Shown: piece after piece, positions 28,924 through 36,126 of the stretch
Position numbering within the stretch: the first letter of the stretch is position 1
Layout: every line of letters begins with the position of its first letter
Assembly: GCF_003992725.1 (NCBI RefSeq)
Contig: NZ_RZNF01000012.1
Coordinates: 682,001-746,000, forward strand
Source: Rhodomicrobium lacus
GTDB lineage: Bacteria > Pseudomonadota > Alphaproteobacteria > Rhizobiales > Rhodomicrobiaceae
DNA length: 64,000 nucleotides
Direction: 5' to 3'
Program-made: the position numbers and the translations under genes
Notes under the pieces: generated by a model
What the model was told of the DNA's origin: nothing
Database searches by the model: none
What the model saw: only the letters and a program-made list of their open reading frames with translations

Positions 28924-29936
28924 TTCACATCGCCTTTCTGATAGGAGAGAACACGGTCGCGAATCTTGAACAGCAGGGAAACGAGGCCCGTGCACATGAC
29001 CGCCATCACGATCAAAGCCGCGTACATGTTCGCGTAAGCCGCCCAGCCCTGCGCCCACTGAAGATAGAAACCGAGGCCAGCCTTCACGCCCATCATCTCA
29101 GCCGTGACAAGCACGGCGAAGGACGCACCGAGCCCCATGAACAGCCCGACGAAGACATGCGGCAGCGCAGCCGGGATTGCCACCTTGAAGATGAGGAAGC
29201 GTTCGTTCGCGCCAAGCGTCCGCGCCACGTCGTAGTAAGCTGGGTTGACGCTCGCGACGCCGGACCACGTCAGCACGGCTACCGGAAAACCGGTTGTCAA
29301 TGCGATGAGGAAAACGCTGGCGCTGAAGCTCGACGGGAAGGCGAAAAAGGCGATGGGAAGCCACGCGATGGACGGCACGGGGCCTATGAACCGCATGATA
29401 GGATGCACCCAATAGCCGAAGGTGCGCGACCAGCCGAGTGCGACGCCCACCCAGAAGCCGATGATGGCGCCAAGTGCAAAGCCGAAAAATTCCAGCCTGA
29501 GCGAAGCGATCACGCCTTCGATGAGTTTCGGGTAATCGTCGGTGAAGACTTCCAGCAGCCCGTGCGGCGGCGGAAAGAAAGGCTGCGGCAGAAGGCCGAG
29601 CTTGCCCGCGAGCAACTGCCAGATCAGCGTGAAAACGCCGAGTGCCAGCGACCATGGCAGCAGGCGGCGCACCTTCTCGCCAAGCGCGGGCTGCCAAATG
29701 CCCGCGACGACGCCAGCAAGAAGAGCGGCGGCAATGAAGACGCTCAGCGCCGCGAATTCTGTCACGCGTCCGAAATCGATAATGTCGGGCATATGATAGG
29801 TTACGCTTGCCGTCGCAAGCCACGACGCGCTCGCCGCGAACGCGAGCAGCAGCGCGGACGTCTTGATCGCCGGACGGGACCGGGGAAGGTTTGATGCTTC
29901 GCTTCCCTGTTCCAGCGTTGTCGTGATGAGGGTCAT
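28917..29936 (-). CDS. ABC transporter permease, SsuC/TauC-like
   Basis: A 339-residue permease. The C-terminal half is the usual BPD_transp_1 domain, with the EAA loop in YYDVARTLGANERFLIFKVAIPAALPHVFVGLFMGLGASFAVLV. The N-terminal half has additional hydrophobic stretches (ALLLAFAASASWLATASV, FAALSVFIAAALLAGVVAGIW), making it longer than the usual ~260 residues of SsuC/TauC. It is the first gene of the permease-ATPase-DUF1847 unit. Confidence 0.9.
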   Translation of the reverse strand: MTLITTTLEQGSEASNLPRSRPAIKTSALLLAFAASASWLATASVTYHMPDIIDFGRVTEFAALSVFIAAALLAGVVAGIWQPALGEKVRRLLPWSLALGVFTLIWQLLAGKLGLLPQPFFPPPHGLLEVFTDDYPKLIEGVIASLRLEFFGFALGAIIGFWVGVALGWSRTFGYWVHPIMRFIGPVPSIAWLPIAFFAFPSSFSASVFLIALTTGFPVAVLTWSGVASVNPAYYDVARTLGANERFLIFKVAIPAALPHVFVGLFMGLGASFAVLVTAEMMGVKAGLGFYLQWAQGWAAYANMYAALIVMAVMCTGLVSLLFKIRDRVLSYQKGDVKW

Positions 29937-30491
29937 GAAACTCCCGAGAAGCGGCCTGCGTCCAGCGCGGCACAAACACATCCGGTTCGCAGCGGCGAGG
30001 CCGGCGAACGAGACAATTTTAGGGGTAGCGCGCCCCGCACATCAACCGATATTTTTCGTTTTGACGCTTGCCATCCTCCCTTTTGGGCATTTAATTTCAA
30101 TGCATCGTTACTTGGTAAGATTCATTTATCGCAAAACGGTGTTGTACGAAGGGATTTGCTCCATTCTGTCGGGAAATATGGACTGCGGATTGCATCACCC
30201 TTACGGCGTTCAACGACGTCGCCTTCGCATCAGCGAAAAAGCCAAAAAGCAGTCGCATTCAGCGGGTGGACGGGATGGAATTGCGTCCTGACTTGATCTT
30301 TTGGCAAACCTGACCGCCGCCAGCCGCAAATCGGCGATAATTGCCTCCGATTGCACCGCGAATACTTCATTTTTGATGGGCCTTCCTTTTGTTTAAATTT
30401 GACCAAAACCATCGCCCTCGTCAGGATATCGGCTGAAATTTGACGGCTTTTCCGGGCGCAATCCGAGCCTGGAATTTCGGAGGACATGATC
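29937..30491. other. Intergenic region between divergent ABC transporter genes
   Basis: A 555-bp region between the divergent permease and substrate-binding genes; parts around 30040-30180 and 30330-30420 are A/T-rich. It should hold the promoters of both. I recognised no known riboswitch or sigma-54 site. No gene is supported. Confidence 0.5.
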
Positions 30492-31619
30492 ATGACCCAC
30501 GGCACACAGAATTCGGACGACGCAGATGAAAAGGCGCCTGCGGAAACGCAGCCGGTCATCAGCCGCCGCGCGATCCTGACAGGCGCGGGCGCCGTCGCCC
30601 TCGCGGCGCCGTTTGTGCTCTCGGCACGAGGAAGCGTTGCCGGGCCCATTCCGCCATTCCCGACCGGCCTGCCCGATTCGGCCGTATGCCGCGTTGCGGA
30701 CAGCGTAGCCGCCACGGGACCGCTGAAGAAAGTGAGCCTCGCCTGGAATGCGGGGGCCGCCTGCCTCGTCGGCATAACGACCACGAAAGAGAAGGGCATC
30801 TTTGCCAAGCACGGGCTCGACGTGGAACTCGTCAACTTTTCGGGCTCGACGGACCAGCTTCTTGAAACCATCGCCACCGGCAAGGCCGACGCCGCCGTCG
30901 GTATGGCGCTTCGCTGGCTGAAGCCGCTCGAAGGCGGTTTCGACGTGAAGATCGTGGGCAGCACCCATGGCGGCTGCTTGCGCCTCCTCGTGCCCGCGAC
31001 GAGCGACATCAAGAAGCTCGAAGATCTCAAGGGCAAGACGGTGGCCGTGAGCGACATGAATTCACCGTCGAAGAACTTCTTCTCTGTGCGGCTCAAGAAA
31101 GCCGGGCTCGATCCGGAGAAGGATGTCGATTTCCGCCCGTTCCCGCTGCCGCTCCTTCGCACCGCCGTGGAGAAAGGCGAGGCGCACGCGCTCGCCGAAA
31201 ACGACCCGATGCCGTATATCTGGCTGAAGGACGGTCAGTTCGTGGAAATTTCGTCGAACCTCACCGACGAATATGCGAGCCGCGTCTGCTGCCTCATCGG
31301 CGTGCGTGGCACAACGCTGCGCGAGGACAAATCCACCGCTGCGGCCATCGTTCGTGCGCTCGTGGAAGGTGCGTCCTATGCACATCAAAATCCGGAGGAG
31401 GCCGCCGCGACCTATGTGCCTTATACTGCCGGCAAGACCACGGTCGAAGATGTGACGAATCTGGCGAAGTACCACACGCACGGCCATCACCCGAACGGCG
31501 CCGAACTCAAGAAGGAGCTGGCGCTTTACGCCGAAGAACTGAAACTCGTGAACGTGCTGAAGCCTTCGACGGACATCTCCCGATTTGTCGACCGCATCTA
31601 CGCGGATGTGGTCAGCTGA
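30492..31619 (+). CDS. ABC transporter substrate-binding protein, Tat-exported
   Basis: A 375-residue periplasmic binding protein of the NMT1/SsuA-like class. It has a twin-arginine signal (ISRRAILTGAGAVALAAPFVLSARG). The binding domain includes SLAWNAGAACLVGITTTKEKGIFAKHGLDVELVNFSGSTDQLLETIATGKADAAVGMAL. Unusual for the class are a double cysteine (SRVCCLIGV) and a His-rich stretch near the C-terminus (KYHTHGHHPNG), which could bind metal. The ATG at 30492 is chosen over the one at 30486 because GGAGG (30479-30483) is correctly spaced from it. It is divergent from the permease-ATPase-DUF1847 genes; the ligand is unknown. Confidence 0.87.
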   Translation: MTHGTQNSDDADEKAPAETQPVISRRAILTGAGAVALAAPFVLSARGSVAGPIPPFPTGLPDSAVCRVADSVAATGPLKKVSLAWNAGAACLVGITTTKEKGIFAKHGLDVELVNFSGSTDQLLETIATGKADAAVGMALRWLKPLEGGFDVKIVGSTHGGCLRLLVPATSDIKKLEDLKGKTVAVSDMNSPSKNFFSVRLKKAGLDPEKDVDFRPFPLPLLRTAVEKGEAHALAENDPMPYIWLKDGQFVEISSNLTDEYASRVCCLIGVRGTTLREDKSTAAAIVRALVEGASYAHQNPEEAAATYVPYTAGKTTVEDVTNLAKYHTHGHHPNGAELKKELALYAEELKLVNVLKPSTDISRFVDRIYADVVS

Positions 31620-32005
31620 GACGACCTTGGCGGGCGCCTTGTGCTCCCGCCAGTATCGTGACCGCGCACGACAAAGACAGATCGGGCCTGCGTCGGATTC
31701 GACGCAGGCTGATCGGCGCCCCCGAAAGCGCTCGCCGCTTCTGATTTCTAGGCACGACGCCTTAGCGTCGCTGCCGCGAGTCCCGAGTGTTTCGTTACCT
31801 GGGCGCGCCTTGCTTGCGTCATAAGGGAGCGCGCGCCCGGTCCCGGGGCGCGTGTCGTGTACCCTAAGCCCTTGTTATCGCCCCACTGTCAAACAGAACC
31901 GGTCGACCGCGAACGAGTTCATCGGTTCATGGAGCCGGCGCGCGCTTGAAGCCGCACCGCGCAGTGATTAGGTTGCGCCAAACCACATTTCCATGGGGAT
32001 CGATC
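31620..32005. other. Intergenic region with four hairpins
   Basis: Four separate stem-loops lie in about 210 bp after the binding-protein gene. The arms are 31628-31634/31646-31652 (7 bp), 31686-31695/31700-31709 (perfect 10 bp, GATT loop), 31755-31760/31765-31770 (6 bp, CTTA loop) and 31801-31808/31831-31838 (8 bp). None has a clear T-run. The first may stabilise or end the upstream message. No gene is seen. Confidence 0.5.
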
Positions 32006-32293
32006 ATGACGCAGACTACGGGCCGGCTTTTCGACGATATCGCCAAGTTCATGACGGACGCGGCCGGCGCGGCTCAGGGCGCGCGGCAGGAATTCGAGAC
32101 CGCCGCGCGCAGCCAGGCGGAACGCTTCTTTCGCAGCATGGACCTTCCGCAGCGCGAAGAGTTCGAGGCGGTGAAGGCCATCGCACTGAAGGCACGCGAA
32201 GAAAACGAGCGCCTCGCCAAGCGCGTTGACGAGCTTGAGGCTGCGGTTGCCCGACTGCAGGGCACGGCGCCGACTCATGGCGGAACCGTCTGA
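32006..32293 (+). CDS. ubiK: UbiK-family accessory factor (BMFP domain)
   Basis: A 95-residue protein: an N-terminal amphipathic helix (GRLFDDIAKFMTDAAGAAQGARQEFETAARSQAERFFRSMDLPQREEFEAVKAIALKAREENERLAKRVDELEAAVARL), then a coiled coil with a short tail. This is the BMFP/UbiK pattern. UbiK aids ubiquinone synthesis by the Ubi complex in enterobacteria; the role here is by homology. The ATG at 32006 has GGGG eight bases upstream. Confidence 0.85.
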   Translation: MTQTTGRLFDDIAKFMTDAAGAAQGARQEFETAARSQAERFFRSMDLPQREEFEAVKAIALKAREENERLAKRVDELEAAVARLQGTAPTHGGTV

Positions 32294-32712
32294 CCGGCGG
32301 CGGCGCGGAGGCTCCCTCGCTTGCGTTCCGTGATCGACCCGGAGTGACGTGAGCGGAGCCTTGGTCGCTTGCGGCTATTTGCATGTGCCGCAACAGGGAT
32401 TTTCGCCAGCGCCTCGGATCAAATCGCCGTCACTGGCGGCATTATTCCGGCGCGCCTGGCGCGGTTCGGGCCCTGCCCATTGCGGCTTATCCTCCTCCGC
32501 TTTTCGCCCGCGGTCGACACATCGGCAACACTATCGAGCTAACGCCCCATCCACGATGTTTTCCCCGTGGAGAAAGTGTCGACGCGATTGCGCGTGACAG
32601 GCGGATCACCCCATAGGCTGACAAGCATATGCGGTGAGACCGGGCGAATACGGCGGTTGTCGTAGTGGGGCATGTCCGGAACACTCTCGCCGCAGCTCAG
32701 AAGGGAATTGGG
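32294..32712. other. Intergenic region without visible gene
   Basis: About 420 bases between ubiK and the ybjN-like gene. Several frames are open but have no plausible start or protein-like content. The last 60 bases should contain the promoter of the ybjN-proC pair. Confidence 0.5.
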
Positions 32713-33210
32713 ATGACCACTGCCGGGCAGGACTACAACCGACTTTCACACCCCGTGGACCTCGTGGAACAGATTGCGTGCGTGCAGGATTGGACCTTCG
32801 AGCGTTCGAGCGAAGATGAGTTGACTGTATCCGTGGCGGGCGAGTGGTGCGATTATCATATCTCGTTCAACTGGCGGGACGACCTTGAAAGCCTGCACAT
32901 GGCGTGCGCGTTCGATTTCAAGGTGCCGCGCAACCGCATATCCGAGATCTATCGGCTTCTGGTGCTGATCAATGAGCAGCTTTGGCTCGGACATTTCGAC
33001 ATCTGGTCTTCCGAGGGTCTTCTGCTCTACAGGCAGGGTTTGATGCTGAACGGGGCCGAGCCGACCGCGAAGCAGTGCGAAGCGCTTTTGCAGGCTGCAA
33101 TCGACACGTGCGAGCGCTATTATCAGGCGTTCCAGTTCGTCGTGTGGGCGGGAAAGCGCGCAGAAGACGCATTGGCAAGCACCATCTTTGAAACCGAGGG
33201 GCAGGCGTGA
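32713..33210 (+). CDS. YbjN domain-containing protein
   Basis: A 165-residue protein with the YbjN-type fold: WTFERSSEDELTVSVAGEWCDYHISFNWRDDLESLHMACAFDFKVPRNRISEIYRLLVLINEQLWLGHFDIWSSEGLLLYRQGL. The family looks like a type III secretion chaperone fold. It is of unknown function, and its usual neighbour in alphaproteobacteria is proC. The ATG at 32713 has AAGGGAATTGGG upstream. Its TGA overlaps the proC GTG (GTGA), so the two are coupled. Confidence 0.85.
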   Translation: MTTAGQDYNRLSHPVDLVEQIACVQDWTFERSSEDELTVSVAGEWCDYHISFNWRDDLESLHMACAFDFKVPRNRISEIYRLLVLINEQLWLGHFDIWSSEGLLLYRQGLMLNGAEPTAKQCEALLQAAIDTCERYYQAFQFVVWAGKRAEDALASTIFETEGQA

Positions 33211-34019
33211 CCGAAACCGGGCGGACTTCATCGATCTTTCTCGTCGGAGCGGGCCGCATGGGCGGCGCGCTTCTTCGCGGCTGGCTTCGTGCAGGATTTC
33301 CGCCCTCCGCCATCGCCGTGCGCGAGCCACAGCCCTCGGCGCAAATGAGCGCGCTCCTTCAGGACAAGGGCATCCCGATGCTCCCTGAGGACGAGCCGGA
33401 TGTCATGGTGCTCGCGGTGAAGCCGCAGGTGCTCCCCGAGGTGCTGGCCGAGGTCGCCCATCATGCCGGGCCTCACACGGTGGTGCTGTCCATCGCGGCG
33501 GGTCGGACGGTGTCAGGCATCGCGGGCCAGTTCCGCGAAGGCACGGCCATCGTGCGCGCCATGCCGAACCTTCCCGCCGAGATCGGGCGCGGCGTGACCG
33601 GGGCTTTCCCCAACGCCAATGTAACCGATGCCCAGCGCGCTTTGTGCGACAAGCTTTTGCATGCCGTCGGCGAGGTGGTCTGGGTCGACGACGAAGCGCA
33701 CCTCGACGCCGTGACAGCCGTCTCCGGGTCGGGGCCGGCCTACGTGTTCTATCTCGCCGAATGTCTGGCGCATGCCGCCGAGGAGGCGGGGCTTCCGCCC
33801 GACCTCGCGATGAAGCTCGCGCGGGCCACAGTGGAAGGTGCTGGCGAACTCATGCATCGCTCGCCGCTCGAAGCGGCGAAACTGCGCGAGAACGTCACCT
33901 CTCCCGGCGGCACCACCGCCGCCGCCCTCGCAGTCCTTTCGAAAGACGAAGGGCTCAAGGCGCTGATGCGCGAAGCCATCGCTGCTGCCGCGCGGCGCTC
34001 GCGCGAGCTGTCCCAATAG
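33207..34019 (+). CDS. proC: Pyrroline-5-carboxylate reductase
   Basis: Reduces pyrroline-5-carboxylate to proline with NADPH. The 270-residue protein has the Rossmann motif FLVGAGRMGGALLRGWL, the family signature VSGSGPAYVFYLAECLAHAAEEAGLP, and the C-terminal ENVTSPGGTTAAALAVL. It begins with GTG overlapping the previous stop codon. It could take up the glutamate semialdehyde produced by the ornithine aminotransferase found later in the window. Confidence 0.95.
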   Translation: MTETGRTSSIFLVGAGRMGGALLRGWLRAGFPPSAIAVREPQPSAQMSALLQDKGIPMLPEDEPDVMVLAVKPQVLPEVLAEVAHHAGPHTVVLSIAAGRTVSGIAGQFREGTAIVRAMPNLPAEIGRGVTGAFPNANVTDAQRALCDKLLHAVGEVVWVDDEAHLDAVTAVSGSGPAYVFYLAECLAHAAEEAGLPPDLAMKLARATVEGAGELMHRSPLEAAKLRENVTSPGGTTAAALAVLSKDEGLKALMREAIAAAARRSRELSQ

Positions 34020-34143
34020 CCGCGCGGCTTGCGCGCATCGGTATCGCCTCGGTCCTGCTGTTACCTCCCATCGCAAATGTGTGCTTGGTAAAAAAAGGGC
34101 CCTTGGCGTAAGGTTCGGGCAAATCAACCGGTTCAGCGGTGTG

Positions 34144-34515
34144 ATGGGTAAACCGTTTGGCCAATACCGCGCGGTTGCGCTGTGGTTCGCGTTAGCGGCA
34201 GCGCTGGCGCGCATCGTGCTCGCGGGCGGATTGATGCCCGTCCTGTCGGAAAACGGTTTCGCGCTCGTCGTTTGCCGGGGGCTCACTCAAACGGCGCCTG
34301 ATTCGGGAAACGACGCCCCCGTCGACCGCACGCACGATCCCTGCCCCTTCGCGTTCAATGGCGTCAGCTCGGCGGCAGTCCCGCAGTTCCACCCGCCGAA
34401 GCCGCGATGGATTGCGGAGCGGAGGACTACGCCTGTTCCGAACGATCCGCCTCGCGCTGTCGTCCTCTCCACCTTCCGGCCACGCGCGCCCCCGGCCGTA
34501 TCGATCCCTTCGTAA
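34144..34515 (+). CDS. DUF2946-like putative copper-related protein
   Basis: A 123-residue protein. A hydrophobic N-terminal segment (VALWFALAAALARIVLAGGLMPVL) is followed by an extracytoplasmic tail with CRGLTQT and DRTHDPCPFAF. This His/Cys arrangement resembles DUF2946 proteins, which often occur beside copper genes. The start at 34144 keeps the membrane segment near the N-terminus, though its ribosome binding site is weak. It lies 84 bp before a PCu(A)C copper chaperone gene, which supports the copper link. Confidence 0.55.
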   Translation: MGKPFGQYRAVALWFALAAALARIVLAGGLMPVLSENGFALVVCRGLTQTAPDSGNDAPVDRTHDPCPFAFNGVSSAAVPQFHPPKPRWIAERRTTPVPNDPPRAVVLSTFRPRAPPAVSIPS

Positions 34516-34599
34516 TAAAATGCCCGATGCCCTCCGCTCGGTGGCGATGGCTTGCGGCTTCTCTTCTTCGCAACACACAGAACGAAACGGATTGATACC

Positions 34600-35067
34600 A
34601 TGAAAAGATATCTGCTCGCAGCGGGCGCGCTCGCGCTTTCGGGCATCGCCGCAGCCTCCGCGCACTCCTACCTTCAGAAGGATATCTCGATCCTGCACCC
34701 ATGGGCGCGACCAACCGCCGAAGCTGCGAAAACCGGCGCGGTCTACCTTTCGGTCAGCAACCGGGGCGAGACCGCCGATACGATCGTTTCCGCCTCGACG
34801 CCTGTAGCGGACAAGGCCGAGATCCACGAGCACGTCGAAGAAAACGGCGTCCTCAGGATGCGGGCCGTGCAGGGCGGGTTGAAACTCGCGCCGGGCACTT
34901 CCGCCGAGTTCAAGCCGGGCGGCCTTCACATCATGCTTTTCGGTCTCAAACAACGACTTGAGGAGGGCACTTCCTTCCCCCTCACGCTCGTTTTCGAGAA
35001 GGCCGGGCAGCTGGCCCTCGAAGTGAGGGTGCAGCGCGGGCCATCCGGGGATCACAAAGCCCATTGA
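34600..35067 (+). CDS. PCu(A)C-family periplasmic copper chaperone
   Basis: A 155-residue periplasmic protein with a signal peptide (MKRYLLAAGALALSGIAAASA). It has the family's Cu(I) ligand set: His in KAEIHEHVEENGVLRMR, Met ten residues on, and His/Met in GGLHIMLFGL. These chaperones deliver copper to the CuA site of cytochrome c oxidase. The upstream gene is DUF2946-like, so a copper-handling pair is likely. Cytochrome oxidase genes are not in the window. Confidence 0.92.
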   Translation: MKRYLLAAGALALSGIAAASAHSYLQKDISILHPWARPTAEAAKTGAVYLSVSNRGETADTIVSASTPVADKAEIHEHVEENGVLRMRAVQGGLKLAPGTSAEFKPGGLHIMLFGLKQRLEEGTSFPLTLVFEKAGQLALEVRVQRGPSGDHKAH

Positions 35068-35131
35068 AGTGTTCATGTTTGCGCCGCCTGAGCGAGGCGG
35101 CGGCGGGCTTTCATCAGGCAGCCTGAAACGA

Positions 35132-35162
35132 AGCCGCGGGCGGAAAATCCTGCGGCTTTCTC
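35132..35162 (+). terminator. Possible terminator between the copper chaperone and sod
   Basis: A 9-bp stem (AGCCGCGGG with CCTGCGGCT, one G-U pair) with an eight-base loop, followed by TTCTC. A further hairpin (GCCGCCT with AGGCGGC) lies at 35083-35101. The T-tract is weak, so an attenuator or leader structure of sod is also possible. Confidence 0.4.
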
Positions 35163-35178
35163 ATTCAGGGAGATTTCG

Positions 35179-35880
35179 ATGCCATCAGACATAACGGGAA
35201 ACATGCTGAAGGCGGGCGCGGCGATGCTCGGCTTTCATCGCGAAGGCGCGGGGGGTACCTACTCCCTTCCCGCCCTGCCTTACGCCTATAACAGGAACGA
35301 GCCCGCCATCGACTCCGAAACCATGCGGCTTCATCACGACCGCCATCATGCGTCTTACGTGCAGAAGCTGAAGGCGGCGGCGTCGAAAGGCGGTGGGTGG
35401 ACGAAGAAACCGCTGCACGAGATATTGGCCTCGCTTTCCTCGGTGCCCGAATCCGTAAGGGCGGCCGTGCGGACCAACGCGGGCGGCCACGCCAATCACA
35501 GCATGTTCTGGCAGATCATGGGCGGGGACGGCGGGGATCCATCCGGCGATCTTGCGGCAGCCATCGCGCGCGACTTCGGCAGCTTCGAGAATCTGCGGAC
35601 CGCCTTCAATAACGCGGGCGTGGGGCTCACCGGCTCGGGCTGGGTTTTCGTCACCGTCGACCGGGATGGCAAGCTCGGCATCACAACGAAGCCGAATCAG
35701 GACACACCCTTGATAGATGGCGAGCGCGTTCTGTTCGGCAATGATGTCTGGGAGCACGCCTATTATTTGAAATACAACGATCGCCGCGCCGACTATCTCC
35801 GCGCCTGGTGGTCGGTGGTCGATTGGAACAAGATCGCCGAGCGCTACGAGGCTGCGAGACGAGGCGCTCTTACCATTTGA
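35179..35880 (+). CDS. Superoxide dismutase (Fe/Mn type)
   Basis: Disproportionates superoxide. The 233-residue protein has all four metal ligands in context: MRLHHDRHHASYV (His), GGHANHSMFWQIMGGDGG (His), and NDVWEHAYYLKYNDRRADYLRAWWSVVDW (Asp and His). The GGDGG sequence after FWQIM looks more like Mn than Fe enzymes, but metal use is not certain. It has about 30 extra residues before the usual YSLPALPYAY start, without a clear signal peptide. The ATG has GGGAG upstream. Confidence 0.93.
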   Translation: MPSDITGNMLKAGAAMLGFHREGAGGTYSLPALPYAYNRNEPAIDSETMRLHHDRHHASYVQKLKAAASKGGGWTKKPLHEILASLSSVPESVRAAVRTNAGGHANHSMFWQIMGGDGGDPSGDLAAAIARDFGSFENLRTAFNNAGVGLTGSGWVFVTVDRDGKLGITTKPNQDTPLIDGERVLFGNDVWEHAYYLKYNDRRADYLRAWWSVVDWNKIAERYEAARRGALTI

Positions 35881-36126
35881 CGCCGCTCGATTTCAACGCC
35901 GACCGGCGACAGGCTTTGCCGGCGCAACGCAACTGTGGAAGTCTTCGATGCGCCAATGTGGAAGGGCGCGCGGGAGCGGGCAAAATCTGGCACAATCCGA
36001 ATCGGGGTCGACGCCTGTGTAAAGTGAGATTTCGCCCCTGCCCCTTGCAAGCCTTCTTTCAGATCGATACGTCAAGCTCGAAGCACGGCACGCGTTCTTC
36101 GTACCCCTGATCAAAGAGGAATCGTT

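Noticed and set aside
28875-29894. Long antisense gene over the ABC transporter
   Set aside because: It is Arg/His-rich and complementary to the permease and ATPase genes; a shadow frame.
29937-30491. Riboswitch in the divergent ABC promoter region
   Set aside because: No conserved riboswitch core could be matched by eye.
34020-34143. Extended start of the DUF2946-like gene at 34081
   Set aside because: It would put 21 basic residues before the membrane segment with no ribosome site, so the later ATG was chosen.
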